Positions 1 through 9,156 are shown, counted from the stretch's first letter. The stretch: 64,000 nt of DNA from SIG454 sp045646365 (GCA_045646365.1 JAZRKP010000044.1:1-64000); one strand, 5' to 3'. Program-made: numbers and translations. The notes: a model not told the origin generated them from the letters alone.

Positions 1-1008
1 GAATATAATCTCCTCTTCTTTGGCGTGTTCAACTTCCTCACGCCTTGCCGGCATTTCATCCTCACTTCTTCTATATAAAACATAGACATTTTCAGCACCA
101 AGCCTTTTAGCACACCTTGCCGCGTCCATAGCAACATTTCCGCCGCCAACAACCGCAACATTCTTCCCAAAATATATTGGAGTGTCATATTCAGGAAACT
201 TATATGCTTTCATAAGATTGATACGGGTTAAAAATTCATTGGCACTATAAACCCCGTTAAGGCTTTCTCCCTCAATTTTCATAAAGCTTGGAAGTCCTGC
301 CCCTGTGCCTACAAACACTGCGGAGAAGCCTTCTTCCTCAAGCAGTTCATCAACAGACAAAACCTTGCCGATAACCATATTGGTTTTAATTTCAACACCG
401 TATTTTTTAAGTTTGTCAATCTCTTTGGCAACAATCCTTTTCGGGAGTCTGAACTCAGGGATTCCGTAAACCAGAACACCGCCCGGAGTATGAAAGGCTT
501 CAAATACAGTAACCTCATATCCCATTTTAGCCAAATCCCCGGCACAGGTAAGTCCTGACGGTCCTGAACCGACAACCGCAACCTTCTTGCCTTTGCTTTC
601 AGGTTTTTCTATATAATCGCTACCGTTTTTCAAATACCAATCCGCAACAAATCTCTCAAGTCTGCCGATTGCGACGCTCTCACCCTTTATCCCTCTGACA
701 CAATACTTTTCGCATTGGTTTTCCTGAGGACAAACTCTTCCGCAAATTGCAGGAAGGGCACTGGTTTCAGAAATTTTCTTATAGGCATCCTCAAACTTAC
801 CCTCTGCAACAAGACTGATAAATTCGGGAATTTTCACCATAACAGGGCAACCGTTCATACACGGTTTATTCTTACAGTTAAGGCATCTTTTCGCCTCTGC
901 AACCGCCATTTCCTCTGTATATCCTAAGGCAACCTCGTCAAAATTCTTATTTCGCTCGGTGGGGCATTGTTGTGGCATTTCAACTCTATTCGGTGACATA
1001 TCAGCCAT
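1..1008 (-). CDS. nfnB: NADPH-dependent glutamate synthase-like / NfnB subunit, partial (C-terminus beyond left edge)
   Basis: Large subunit of an NADH-dependent reduced ferredoxin:NADP oxidoreductase (NfnAB) or a GltD-like flavoprotein. The first 336 codons are visible. Starting from ATG at 1008, an N-terminal cysteine cluster (about residues 42-53, CxxCxxxCxxxC) and a second one (about 89-103) match the two [4Fe-4S] sites of the GltD/NfnB family. A GxGxxG FAD motif (GSGPSGL) lies near residue 147 and a second nucleotide-binding motif (GGGNVAMDAAR) near 288. The start overlaps the stop of the upstream nfnA by 8 bp, so the two are translationally coupled. That pairing, with an FAD/[2Fe-2S] partner directly upstream, favours NfnB over a stand-alone glutamate synthase small subunit. 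The gene runs off the window. Confidence 0.85.
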   Translation of the reverse strand, partial: MADMSPNRVEMPQQCPTERNKNFDEVALGYTEEMAVAEAKRCLNCKNKPCMNGCPVMVKIPEFISLVAEGKFEDAYKKISETSALPAICGRVCPQENQCEKYCVRGIKGESVAIGRLERFVADWYLKNGSDYIEKPESKGKKVAVVGSGPSGLTCAGDLAKMGYEVTVFEAFHTPGGVLVYGIPEFRLPKRIVAKEIDKLKKYGVEIKTNMVIGKVLSVDELLEEEGFSAVFVGTGAGLPSFMKIEGESLNGVYSANEFLTRINLMKAYKFPEYDTPIYFGKNVAVVGGGNVAMDAARCAKRLGAENVYVLYRRSEDEMPARREEVEHAKEEEIIF

Positions 1009-1846
1009 TATTCATCCCCTCCATTCTGCATCTATGGTTATGTTTAGCGTCCTGTTCCTGTCGAGTAAACATTTTTGACCGCAAGATTGCCTCGTCAAAA
1101 TCAACAAGGTGTCCGTCAAAGTCAGGGCCGTCAACACAGGCAAATTTCGTCTCACCGCCAACCGTCAGTCTGCAACCGCCACACATTCCCGTTCCGTCAA
1201 TCATAACAGGGTTCATACTAACAATAGTTTTTATGTTATATTTCTTTGTCAGTTCAGAAACTGCTTTCATCATAACAAGCGGACCTATGGCAATAACCAA
1301 ATCATAGTTTTCTCCGCCTTTTATAAGTTCTTCAAGCTTGGTTGTTACAAACCCTTTGTTTCCGTTTGAGCCATCGTCTGTCATTGTGTATAAATTATCA
1401 CTTACCTTTTTACAAAGATCCTCGATTATTATCAGCTCATTATTACGGAATCCGTTTATCATATCAACACAAACGCCCATTTCAAAAAGTTTCTTCGCCT
1501 GAGGATATGCAATAGCCGTTCCTAATCCTCCTCCGATAACCGCAACCTTTTTTACATCCCCGAAATGAGATGCAACACCTAACGGCCCAACAAAGTCCAG
1601 AATAAAATCCCCCTCATTAAAGGTATCAAGATATTCTGTGGATGCGCCGACTTTCTGGAATATAATAGTTACAGTTCCTTTCTCACGGTCATAATCCGCA
1701 ATGGTAAATGGAATTCTCTCACCTTTATCATCAGTACGCAAAATTATGAACTGACCCGGCTCTGCTTTTTTAGCTATATAAGGAGCACTTATTTCCATAA
1801 GAGAAACCGATGGGTTAAGCACTTCTTTTCTAACAATCTCAAACAA
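1001..1846 (-). CDS. nfnA: NfnA: sulfide/dihydroorotate dehydrogenase-like FAD/[2Fe-2S] subunit
   Basis: Small subunit of the electron-bifurcating transhydrogenase NfnAB, which couples NADH and reduced ferredoxin to NADP+ reduction in the cytosol of anaerobes. At 281 residues it has the usual family length. It has an N-terminal ferredoxin-reductase-type FAD domain, a central NAD domain (IGGGLGTAIAYP, about residue 99) and a C-terminal MCGGC...FACVDGPDFDGH segment (about 220-245) carrying the [2Fe-2S] cysteines. The start is a TTG at 1846, about ten bases after a GGAG site. It is first in a two-gene operon behind a sigma-A promoter at 1908-1936. PyrK-like function is the alternative, but no pyrD is adjacent. 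Confidence 0.85.
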   Translation of the reverse strand: MFEIVRKEVLNPSVSLMEISAPYIAKKAEPGQFIILRTDDKGERIPFTIADYDREKGTVTIIFQKVGASTEYLDTFNEGDFILDFVGPLGVASHFGDVKKVAVIGGGLGTAIAYPQAKKLFEMGVCVDMINGFRNNELIIIEDLCKKVSDNLYTMTDDGSNGNKGFVTTKLEELIKGGENYDLVIAIGPLVMMKAVSELTKKYNIKTIVSMNPVMIDGTGMCGGCRLTVGGETKFACVDGPDFDGHLVDFDEAILRSKMFTRQEQDAKHNHRCRMEGMNNG

Positions 1847-1907
1847 TACTTCCGTCTCCTAACATCAATTTGTCAAATATACGAATTGATATAATCCGCC
1901 AAATTTA

Positions 1908-1936
1908 ATTATAACACAAACTCTTATTCTATGCAA
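1908..1936 (-). promoter_or_regulatory. Sigma-A promoter for nfnAB
   Basis: On the minus strand TTGCAT (1931-1936) and TATAAT (1908-1913) are separated by 17 bp, about 60 bp upstream of nfnA. It lies just after the terminator of the upstream unit, so nfnAB is independently transcribed. Confidence 0.75.
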
Positions 1937-1944
1937 TAGTTTTA

Positions 1945-1980
1945 ACACAAAAAATCAGGACTTTTCAGCCCTGATTTTAA
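1945..1980 (-). terminator. Rho-independent terminator of the rluB-mmd-baiN unit
   Basis: A 9-bp perfect stem (AAAATCAGG / CCTGATTTT, 1951-1959 with 1970-1978) is followed on the minus strand by a T run. It sits immediately after the stop of the flavoprotein gene at 1986. Confidence 0.85.
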
Positions 1981-1985
1981 ATATT

Positions 1986-3212
1986 TTATACGCTCATTCC
2001 TGCGGCATAGCCTGTGGAAAATGCAATCTGTAAATTAAATCCGCCCGTATAGGCATCAACATCAATAATTTCTCCTGCAAAATATAGATTTTTCACAAGT
2101 TTTGACTCCATTGTTCCCGGGTCAATTTCATTAACCGCAACTCCTCCCGATGTTATAATCGCTTGTTCGATTGGTGCAAAGTCTGAAACTGTCAGCATTA
2201 TATTTTTTATAGCAAATCCGAGTTTTTGCCGCTCTTCCTTTGTTATGGAATTAACCTTTTTCTTCCCGTCAATCCCTGCAAGGGCAATAATCAGCTCAAT
2301 CAGATTTTTAGGGAGCAATTCATCAAGTGCATTATCAAGATTTTTATTGAGATATTTTGAAAAATCTCTCGTTATTCTCTCATCAAGCTGTTTCTCGGAA
2401 AGGGCAGGTTTCAAGTCAATTTTAACTTTATACTTACCATATTCCATTGGTCTTAAATGTGCTGACGCACTAAGAACAACAGGCCCCGTTATTCCTGTAT
2501 GGGTAAACATCATTTCCCCAAAATCCGTGTATACCTTTTTGTTTTTCTCGTTAAACACGGTAATTTCAATGTTCTTAAGAGATAATCCTGCCAGAGAATA
2601 AGACCATTCTTCAACCGTATCAAGAGGAACAAGTGACGGAATCGGTTTGTTTATCTTATGACCAAGCTTTTTCGCCCATTCATACCCATCTCCCGTCGAG
2701 CCTGTTCTAGGATACGACACTCCCCCCGTCGCAAGAATAACGCAGTCACAAAGCAGTTCTCCCTTATTTTTAAGGCGGACACCCTTAACCATATCCCCCT
2801 CGCTGACAAGATTTAAGACTGTATCATTTATAACTTTAACACCCTGACTTTTCGCCCAGTTTGAAAGGGCATCAACAACTGTTTTGCTTTTATCCGAAAC
2901 AGGGAAAACACGGTTTCCTCGCTCCACCTTAGTTTCAACGCCAAGTTCGTTAAAAAATTCTATGGTTTGAAGATTGGTAAAGCTATAAAAAGAACTATAC
3001 ATAAACGAGGCATTTTTCGTCATATTCTTAATCAGTTCCTCTGTGTCCTCACAGGCATTGGTTATATTACACCGACCTTTTCCCGTTATAAGCATCTTTC
3101 TGCCGAGGACCTCATTCTTTTCTATAATCGTAACCTTGTTCCCGTTTTTTGCAGCAGTGCCCGCCGCCATAAGACCTGCTGCACCGCCACCGATAACAAT
3201 TATATTTCTCAT
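1986..3212 (-). CDS. NAD(P)/FAD-dependent oxidoreductase, BaiN/HI0933 family
   Basis: A flavoprotein of the HI0933/BaiN/YhiN family. The physiological substrate of most members is unknown, and the bile-acid role of BaiN should not be assumed here. The N-terminus has the dinucleotide motif IGGGAAGLMAAG, followed by the family signature LGRKMLITGKGRCN, and the C-terminus has the second FAD motif (YFAGEIIDVDAYTGGFN). An in-frame ATG exists at 3242, but the ATG at 3212 has an AAGGA site eight bases upstream and begins directly at the FAD fold, so it is taken as the start. It follows the OadA-like gene by 50 bp and is the last gene of the unit before the terminator at 1951. Confidence 0.85.
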   Translation of the reverse strand: MRNIIVIGGGAAGLMAAGTAAKNGNKVTIIEKNEVLGRKMLITGKGRCNITNACEDTEELIKNMTKNASFMYSSFYSFTNLQTIEFFNELGVETKVERGNRVFPVSDKSKTVVDALSNWAKSQGVKVINDTVLNLVSEGDMVKGVRLKNKGELLCDCVILATGGVSYPRTGSTGDGYEWAKKLGHKINKPIPSLVPLDTVEEWSYSLAGLSLKNIEITVFNEKNKKVYTDFGEMMFTHTGITGPVVLSASAHLRPMEYGKYKVKIDLKPALSEKQLDERITRDFSKYLNKNLDNALDELLPKNLIELIIALAGIDGKKKVNSITKEERQKLGFAIKNIMLTVSDFAPIEQAIITSGGVAVNEIDPGTMESKLVKNLYFAGEIIDVDAYTGGFNLQIAFSTGYAAGMSV

Positions 3213-3262
3213 AAAATCAATCCTTATAAAATCGGGCGACACTTGCGTGCCGCCCGAAATTT

Positions 3263-4660
3263 TTATACATAGTGTACTTTTTCTTTCATATCAACCATAT
3301 CGGGGTCAATTTTATATTTTTCCGCTCTGCGGTTCTGGAAGAATTTTTCCGCAACCTGGCCGAAGAGGGCATAGGACAATACATCCTCGTCCTGTTCGAT
3401 GTATTCAGCCGCTTCTCTCTTGAGCTTATCAAGTTCAGGCTCTAAGAGGTCAGCAGGGCGGCAAGTGATTGGCTCTTCGTCGCCGATTACCATTTTTCTG
3501 AATTCTTCTGTAATCGGGACAGGAGTTCTGCCATATTCACCCTTAACAATTCCCTTTGTTTCCTTGGAAATCATCTTATATCTCTCGCCCATTATAACAT
3601 TCAGAACCGCCTGAGTTCCAACAATCTGGCTTGTTGGAGTAACAAGAGGAAGCCATCCCAAATCCTCACGAACTTTCGGGATTTCCTTAAGAACCTCATC
3701 AAACTTATCTTCCTTGCCCTGCTGTTTAAGCTGAGAAACAAGGTTTGAAAGCATACCGCCTGGAACCTGGTATTTAAGCGTGTTAATATCAACACCTAAA
3801 ACCTTTGTGTTCATAAGACCTGATTCGAGATACTTATCACGAAGCGGTTTGAAGTAATCAGCAATATCGCTGAGGAGAGAAAGGTCAATGCCTGTCTCAT
3901 ACTCTGTCCCTTCTAAAGTCTTAACGATTGTTTCTGTTGCAGGCTGAGATGTTCCCAAAGCCATTGGTGAAATAGCACAGTCAACAACATCAACTCCTGC
4001 TTCAATCGCTTTAAGATATGTCATTGAAGCAACACCGCTTGTGTAGTGTGTATGAAGCTGAATCGGGATTTTAACTTCCTTCTTAAGCTCCTTAACAAGC
4101 TTTTCTGCTTCATAAGGAATGAGAAGTCCTGCCATATCCTTGATACAGATTGAGTCTGCACCAAAGTTTTCGTATTCTTTTGCAAGCTTAACAAAGAACG
4201 GAATATCGTGAACAGGGCTGATTGTGTACGAAATAGCAGCCTGAACATGTCCTCCCTCTTTCTTTGTTGCATTGATTGCAGTTTCAAGGTTTCTTATATC
4301 GTTCAATGCATCAAATATTCTGATTATATCAATACCGTTTGCTATTGATTTCTGAACAAAATACTCAACAACATCATCTGCATAGTGTCTGTAACCCAGG
4401 ATATTCTGACCACGGAAAAGCATCTGGAGCTTCGTGTTAGGAGCAGCCTGACGGATTTTTCTGAGTCTTTCCCAAGGGTCCTCATTCAAGAATCTGAGAC
4501 AGGAGTCAAATGTTGCTCCGCCCCACGCTTCAATAGAATGGTATCCAACCTTATCCATCATGGAAAGGGCCGGTAATATTTCTTCTGTTGTCATTCGAGT
4601 TGCGATAAGTGACTGATGCGCATCTCTTATGACGGTTTCAGTAATTCCTACTTTAGCCAT
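3263..4660 (-). CDS. oadA: Oxaloacetate decarboxylase alpha / transcarboxylase 5S-type carboxyltransferase
   Basis: A biotin-dependent carboxyltransferase of the pyruvate carboxylase B / OadA / 5S family (465 residues). It transfers carboxyl between oxaloacetate-pyruvate and carboxybiotin. Family features visible are the N-terminal RDAHQSL metal-site motif, the CIKDMAGLL lysine (about residue 178) and the HTHYTSG histidines (about 203). It ends without a biotinyl domain, so it must use the separate carrier encoded three genes upstream. Start ATG 4660 has a GGAGGT site; the longer frame to 4729 lacks one. The operon also encodes a methylmalonyl-CoA-type carboxyltransferase, so this protein could run either a second decarboxylation or a transcarboxylation with it. 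Confidence 0.88.
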   Translation of the reverse strand: MAKVGITETVIRDAHQSLIATRMTTEEILPALSMMDKVGYHSIEAWGGATFDSCLRFLNEDPWERLRKIRQAAPNTKLQMLFRGQNILGYRHYADDVVEYFVQKSIANGIDIIRIFDALNDIRNLETAINATKKEGGHVQAAISYTISPVHDIPFFVKLAKEYENFGADSICIKDMAGLLIPYEAEKLVKELKKEVKIPIQLHTHYTSGVASMTYLKAIEAGVDVVDCAISPMALGTSQPATETIVKTLEGTEYETGIDLSLLSDIADYFKPLRDKYLESGLMNTKVLGVDINTLKYQVPGGMLSNLVSQLKQQGKEDKFDEVLKEIPKVREDLGWLPLVTPTSQIVGTQAVLNVIMGERYKMISKETKGIVKGEYGRTPVPITEEFRKMVIGDEEPITCRPADLLEPELDKLKREAAEYIEQDEDVLSYALFGQVAEKFFQNRRAEKYKIDPDMVDMKEKVHYV

Positions 4661-4685
4661 TTTTATACCTCCATTTATCAATATG

Positions 4686-5939
4686 TTATTTCGCAAACAT
4701 TGACAGGAACACACCTGCCGCAACCGCACTTCCTATAACGCCCGCAACATTCGGTCCCATTGCGTGCATAAGCAGGAAGTTTGACGGATTTTCTTTCTGA
4801 CCTTCAACCTGAGCAACACGAGCCGCCATTGGAACGGCACTAACGCCTGCCGCACCGATAAGCGGATTGATTTTTCCGCCTGAAAGCTTACACATAATCT
4901 TGCCGAGGAACAGACCGCCTGCTGTACTGAAACAGAATGCGATAAGTCCGAGAGCGATAATACCGATTGTGTTAAGTGTCAGGAAGTTCGCCGCAGTTGC
5001 CGTTGCACCAACTGTAAGACCTAAGAAAATCGTAACTATATTCATAAGTTCGTTCTGCACAGTCTTTGAAAGTCTGTCAACAACGCCACACTCTTTCATA
5101 AGGTTACCAAGCATAAGCATACCAACCAGAGAAAGTGCATCAGGAACGATTAAAGCAACAACGATTGTTACAACAATCGGGAAAACGATTCTTTCCGTTT
5201 TCGTTACTTCACGAAGCTGTTCCATAACAATTCCCCGTTCCTTTTTCGTTGTCATCATTCTCATAATCGGTGGCTGAATTACGGGGATAAGCGCCATATA
5301 GGAATACGCCGCAACCGCAATAGCAGGAAGAAGGCTTGGAGCCAATGTTTTTGTAACATAAATAGCAGTCGGACCGTCAGCACCGCCGATAATACCGATT
5401 GATGCCGCTTCCATTACGCCAAAGTCAATCCCCGGAACCAATGAGCCCAATAAGAGTGCTCCTACGAAAGTGAAGAACACACCGAACTGTGCCGCTGCAC
5501 CCAGAAGGATACTTTTCGGGTTTGAGATAAGCGGAGCAAAGTCAGTCATTGCACCAACGCCTAAGAATATAAGCGGTGGATAAATACCAAGCTTAACACC
5601 TAAATACAAAATATCAAAGAGTCCGCCTTTTTTCAGAATCAATCCCATATCAAGCCCACCGTCAGGCTTTAAATACTCAGGATTTGTAAAATATTCGGGA
5701 TGCATAATCGCTCCGTCAAAAACAGGGAGGTTTGACAAAAGCATACCGAACGCGATAGGCAGAAGCAAGAGCGGTTCAAACTTCTTAACAATCGCAAGAT
5801 ACAATAATATGCAGGCTATTATAATCATAACAGGTGTTCCGATAGCCTCAACCCACTGTCCGGATTTGAACATTTCGACAAGTGCGGCAATACCGGTGCT
5901 CTGTGCAAAGCCTACAAAGCTGTTTATAATACTGTCCAC
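4686..5939 (-). CDS. mmdB: Sodium-pumping decarboxylase beta subunit (OadB/MmdB)
   Basis: Integral membrane subunit (417 residues, about ten hydrophobic segments) of the Na+-translocating decarboxylase family. It decarboxylates carboxybiotin and exports Na+. Conserved family blocks are present: GADGPTAIYVTK near residue 185 with the Na+-site aspartate, NFLTLNTIGI, and the C-terminal GPNVAGVIGSAVAAG. The start is GTG at 5939 with AAAGGGTG upstream. It lies between the biotin carrier (32 bp upstream) and the OadA-like gene (25 bp downstream). Confidence 0.93.
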   Translation of the reverse strand: MDSIINSFVGFAQSTGIAALVEMFKSGQWVEAIGTPVMIIIACILLYLAIVKKFEPLLLLPIAFGMLLSNLPVFDGAIMHPEYFTNPEYLKPDGGLDMGLILKKGGLFDILYLGVKLGIYPPLIFLGVGAMTDFAPLISNPKSILLGAAAQFGVFFTFVGALLLGSLVPGIDFGVMEAASIGIIGGADGPTAIYVTKTLAPSLLPAIAVAAYSYMALIPVIQPPIMRMMTTKKERGIVMEQLREVTKTERIVFPIVVTIVVALIVPDALSLVGMLMLGNLMKECGVVDRLSKTVQNELMNIVTIFLGLTVGATATAANFLTLNTIGIIALGLIAFCFSTAGGLFLGKIMCKLSGGKINPLIGAAGVSAVPMAARVAQVEGQKENPSNFLLMHAMGPNVAGVIGSAVAAGVFLSMFAK

Positions 5940-5971
5940 AAAATCACCCTTTCGTCGTTGTTAAACCAAAA

Positions 5972-6358
5972 TTAGCCCAAAGACACAAGAGCGTCGCCTG
6001 TGTTAACAGAAGCACCCTGATTTGCATTAACTGCAACAACCTTACCGTCAGCTGGTGCCATAATTTCATTTTCCATTTTCATAGCTTCAAGGATACAAAC
6101 AACATCCCCTGCTTTAACCATATCCCCAACATTAACCTTAACAGAAACAACTGTTCCCGGCATTGGAGCCTTAACAACTGTTGAGCCTGCAGGAGCTGCA
6201 GCAGGAGCAGGTGTTGCAGCAGGAGCCGGAGCTGCAGCCGGTGCCGGAGCAGGTGCTGCGGCAGGAGCTGTGTAAACCGGAGCAGAAACAACTCCGCCTA
6301 CTTCTTCAACCTCAACTTCATAGGATTTACCATTTACATTTATCATAAACTTTCTCAT
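5972..6358 (-). CDS. mmdC: Biotin carboxyl carrier protein of the decarboxylase (MmdC/OadC-like)
   Basis: A 128-residue biotinyl carrier. A short N-terminal segment is followed by a flexible Ala/Pro-rich linker (about residues 30-60) and a C-terminal biotinyl domain with the AMKMEN motif (modified lysine near residue 93). It shuttles carboxyl groups from the cytosolic carboxyltransferases to the membrane beta subunit. The ribosome site GGAGG precedes ATG 6358. As the only carrier in the operon it must serve both carboxyltransferases. Confidence 0.93.
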   Translation of the reverse strand: MRKFMINVNGKSYEVEVEEVGGVVSAPVYTAPAAAPAPAPAAAPAPAATPAPAAAPAGSTVVKAPMPGTVVSVKVNVGDMVKAGDVVCILEAMKMENEIMAPADGKVVAVNANQGASVNTGDALVSLG

Positions 6359-6379
6359 AATATTTACCTCCGTGGTTAT

Positions 6380-6775
6380 TTAAAATCTTGAATTTATAGT
6401 TTCGTTAAGACCGGCTCTGTTCCAGGCAGGCGCGGTGTTTGAAACTCTTCTTAAGGATTTTATCTTAAGATTGTATGTTGATGTATTAAGACTTGCCGCA
6501 ATCGCCGCAGTTATAACTGCGATAAGCTCTTCCTCATCCTCTGTCGGAGCAGGAACAACTGTCTCTCTAACAGTTTCAACAACAGGTGCGGTTTCCATAG
6601 TTTTGTTTGTTTTCGGAGCAAATATATGCTTCATTGCAACGAGAACATACATCAGTACAATAAGGACTGCAAAAACTATTACCAAACCTATAACCGTAAC
6701 CTGTCCTCCAACAGAAAGAGCATCGATAACATTCGGGATTCGTCCTTTTAACTCTAAAGCTTCCTGTATAGTCAT
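6380..6775 (-). CDS. mmdD: OadG-family sodium pump decarboxylase small membrane subunit (MmdD)
   Basis: A small (131-residue) membrane assembly subunit with one N-terminal transmembrane helix (about residues 23-48, GQVTVIGLVIVFAVLIVLMY). A charged linker and a C-terminal tail ending in APAWNRAGLNETI follow, a tail typical of MmdD/OadG proteins that bind the carboxyltransferase. It starts 16 bp after mmdA behind a GGGGGA ribosome site, with the carrier 21 bp downstream. Confidence 0.85.
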   Translation of the reverse strand: MTIQEALELKGRIPNVIDALSVGGQVTVIGLVIVFAVLIVLMYVLVAMKHIFAPKTNKTMETAPVVETVRETVVPAPTEDEEELIAVITAAIAASLNTSTYNLKIKSLRRVSNTAPAWNRAGLNETINSRF

Positions 6776-6791
6776 TTATAATCCCCCAATC

Positions 6792-8333
6792 TTAAAGCGG
6801 AATATTTCCGTGCTTTTTAGCAGGTCTTGTTTCACGCTTACTCATAAGCATTTCAAGGGCACTTATAATTCTCGGCCTTGTTGAATCAGGCTCAATAACA
6901 TCATCAACATAGCCTCTGGATGCCGCAATATAAGGATTTGCAAACTTCTCTGTGTATTCTGCAATCTTATTCTGTCTTTCTGTAATCGGGTCATCTGCTG
7001 CTGCAATATCCTTACGGAATATGATATTTGCCGCCCCGTCAGGTCCCATAACTGCGATTTCAGCACTTGGCCAAGCAAATACCATATCAGCACCGATATG
7101 CTTGCTGTTCATTGCAATATAAGCTCCGCCATACGCTTTTCTTACGATAACATTGATTTTCGGAACTGTTGCTTCAGAGAACGCATAGAGCATTTTTGCT
7201 CCGTGACGGATTATTCCGTTATGCTCCTGAGTTGTTCCTGGGAGATAACCGGGAACATCTGTAAAGGAAACAATCGGGATATTGAAGCTATCACAGAATC
7301 TTATAAATCTTGCCGCTTTATCAGCAGAATTAACATCCAGAGAACCTGCCATAAACTTAGGCTGGTTTGCAACTATACCAACTGTTGCACCATTCATTCT
7401 CGCAAAACCAATTACGATATTCTCTGCAAACTGTTCAAAAATTTCGTAGAATGAGCCGTTATCAACAACCTCACCTATAACAGTTTTTATGTCATAAGCC
7501 TTATTTGCATCAGCCGGAACAACTGTTGAAAGTGTTTCAGAAAGTCTGTTGATTTCATCTGTTTCTTCGTAAACAGGTGCCATTTCAAGGTTATTTGAAG
7601 GAAGGAATTCCAAAAGTTCCTTAACCTTCTTAAAGCATTCTTCCTCATCACCGCAACGAACAGAAGCGACACCGCTTTTTGTTGCGTGAGTCTGTGCTCC
7701 GCCAAGTTCGTCAAATGTAACCTCTTCACCTGTTACAGCTTTAACAACCTGAGGACCTGTTATAAACATCTGAGATGTCTTGTCAACCATAAATATAAAG
7801 TCACAGATTGCAGGAGAATAAACTGCTCCGCCTGCGCATGGTCCTAATATAATGGAAATCTGCGGAATTACGCCTGATGCCAGAGTGTTACGATAGAATA
7901 TATCACCAAAGCCTGCAAGAGCATCAATTCCTTCCTGGATTCTTGCACCGCCACTGTCAGCGATACCAACAATCGGAGCACCCATTTTAATAGCCATATC
8001 CATAACCTTACAGATTTTAGCCGCGTGCATTTCACCAAGTGAACCGCCGATTACGGTAAAATCCTGTGCATAAGCATAAACGAGTCTGCCGCAAACAGTA
8101 CCATATCCCACTACAACGCCCTCGCCCGGAGCATCCACATTAGGCATATCGAACTCGTTTGAGCGATGCTTAACAAATGCGTCAATTTCAACAAAGCTCC
8201 CTTCGTCAAAAAGCATCTGTATTCTTTCTCTTGCAGTTTTCTTGCCTGCCTCGTGCTGTTTTTTTATCTTATCAGGACCGCCGCCCTGTTCGATAATGGC
8301 ACGCTTCTGCTGCAATTCTTCTATTTTACTCAT
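6792..8333 (-). CDS. mmdA: Methylmalonyl-CoA decarboxylase alpha subunit (acyl-CoA carboxyltransferase)
   Basis: A biotin-dependent carboxyltransferase of the PccB/MmdA family (513 residues). It moves the carboxyl of (S)-methylmalonyl-CoA to the biotin carrier, giving propionyl-CoA. It has the tandem crotonase folds and the family oxyanion-hole signatures: GGARIQEGIDAL and GPCAGGAVYSPA in the N domain, and FTDVPGYLPGTTQE and KAYGGAYIAMNSK in the C domain. ATG 8333 is preferred over the GTG at 8345, because the AGAGGTGG ribosome site overlaps that GTG. The start overlaps the stop of rluB by 8 bp. Acetyl- or glutaconyl-CoA specificity cannot be excluded from sequence alone. Confidence 0.9.
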   Translation of the reverse strand: MSKIEELQQKRAIIEQGGGPDKIKKQHEAGKKTARERIQMLFDEGSFVEIDAFVKHRSNEFDMPNVDAPGEGVVVGYGTVCGRLVYAYAQDFTVIGGSLGEMHAAKICKVMDMAIKMGAPIVGIADSGGARIQEGIDALAGFGDIFYRNTLASGVIPQISIILGPCAGGAVYSPAICDFIFMVDKTSQMFITGPQVVKAVTGEEVTFDELGGAQTHATKSGVASVRCGDEEECFKKVKELLEFLPSNNLEMAPVYEETDEINRLSETLSTVVPADANKAYDIKTVIGEVVDNGSFYEIFEQFAENIVIGFARMNGATVGIVANQPKFMAGSLDVNSADKAARFIRFCDSFNIPIVSFTDVPGYLPGTTQEHNGIIRHGAKMLYAFSEATVPKINVIVRKAYGGAYIAMNSKHIGADMVFAWPSAEIAVMGPDGAANIIFRKDIAAADDPITERQNKIAEYTEKFANPYIAASRGYVDDVIEPDSTRPRIISALEMLMSKRETRPAKKHGNIPL

Positions 8334-9099
8334 ACTTTTTACCACCTCTGTTTTTATACTTGTTGTATCTTGGTTTATTATTTACTTTTCCGATATTTTT
8401 AAGCATATTGACCTCAGATTCAGAAAGCTTTCGCCACTTTCCGCGAGGCAAATGACCTAAATTAAGTCCCGCCTCCCTGATTCTCTCAAGACGCTTAACA
8501 ATACAGCCACAGGCTTCAAACATTTTTCTTACCTGTCTGTTTCTGCCCTCGTGGATGGTTATTTCAAGCTTTGTTCCAAGTCTTGTTGCACCAACCACCT
8601 CAACTGTTGCAGGGCTGGTTTTAACTCCGTCAATAACAACTCCTGAGCGGAGTTTCTGCAGAGTTTCCATACTGATATTCCCTGACACTTCCGCCACATA
8701 AGTTTTCTGGATTTCACTTTTCGGGTGAGTCAGTTTATATGTCAAATCTCCGTCATTTGTCAGAAGAAGCAATCCCTCTGTGTCATAGTCAAGTCTGCCA
8801 ACGGGATAAATTCTTGCAGACACATCGCTCACCAAATCAAGAACTGTCGGTCTGCCTTTATCGTCGGAAACGGTTGTAACAAACCCGACGGGTTTATTGA
8901 GCATTATATACATTTTCTTACTTTCTGTTCTGACAACCTGACCGTCAACCATAACCTCGTCATAATTCTCGTCAATGGTAACGCCCATTTGCGTAACTTT
9001 TTCACCGTTTACGCTTACTCGCCCCTGTTTTATTATTTCCTCTGCACCGCGTCTGGAGGCGACTCCGCAACTTGCGAGGAACTTTTGCAATCTAACCAA
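8326..9099 (-). CDS. rluB: rRNA pseudouridine synthase, RluB/RsuA family
   Basis: Isomerises a specific uridine in 23S (or 16S) rRNA. It has an N-terminal S4 RNA-binding domain (RLQKFLASCGVASRRGAE), the catalytic-aspartate motif GRLDYDTEG (about residue 102), and the C-terminal GRNRQVRKMF motif. The start is probably TTG at 9099: AAAGGAG lies six bases upstream, and translation then begins exactly at the S4 domain, whereas the ATG at 9198 adds an unrelated AT-rich leader peptide. It is the first gene of the decarboxylase unit and overlaps mmdA by 8 bp. Confidence 0.88.
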   Translation of the reverse strand: MVRLQKFLASCGVASRRGAEEIIKQGRVSVNGEKVTQMGVTIDENYDEVMVDGQVVRTESKKMYIMLNKPVGFVTTVSDDKGRPTVLDLVSDVSARIYPVGRLDYDTEGLLLLTNDGDLTYKLTHPKSEIQKTYVAEVSGNISMETLQKLRSGVVIDGVKTSPATVEVVGATRLGTKLEITIHEGRNRQVRKMFEACGCIVKRLERIREAGLNLGHLPRGKWRKLSESEVNMLKNIGKVNNKPRYNKYKNRGGKKYE

Positions 9100-9156
9100 T
9101 TTTTTCTCCTTTTCTTTACGAAAAAATACCTTGCTAAAAAAAATCAAATCAAAGTT

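Noticed and set aside
1..1846. Assigning the first two genes as assimilatory glutamate synthase
   Set aside because: No large GltB-type subunit is present and the 8-bp overlapping pair with an FAD/[2Fe-2S] partner is the NfnAB arrangement; the part beyond the left edge could still change this.
6079..6291. Leu/Gln-rich frame within the biotin carrier gene
   Set aside because: It is the shifted reading of the Ala/Pro linker codons (GCA/GCT/CCT repeats), not a gene.
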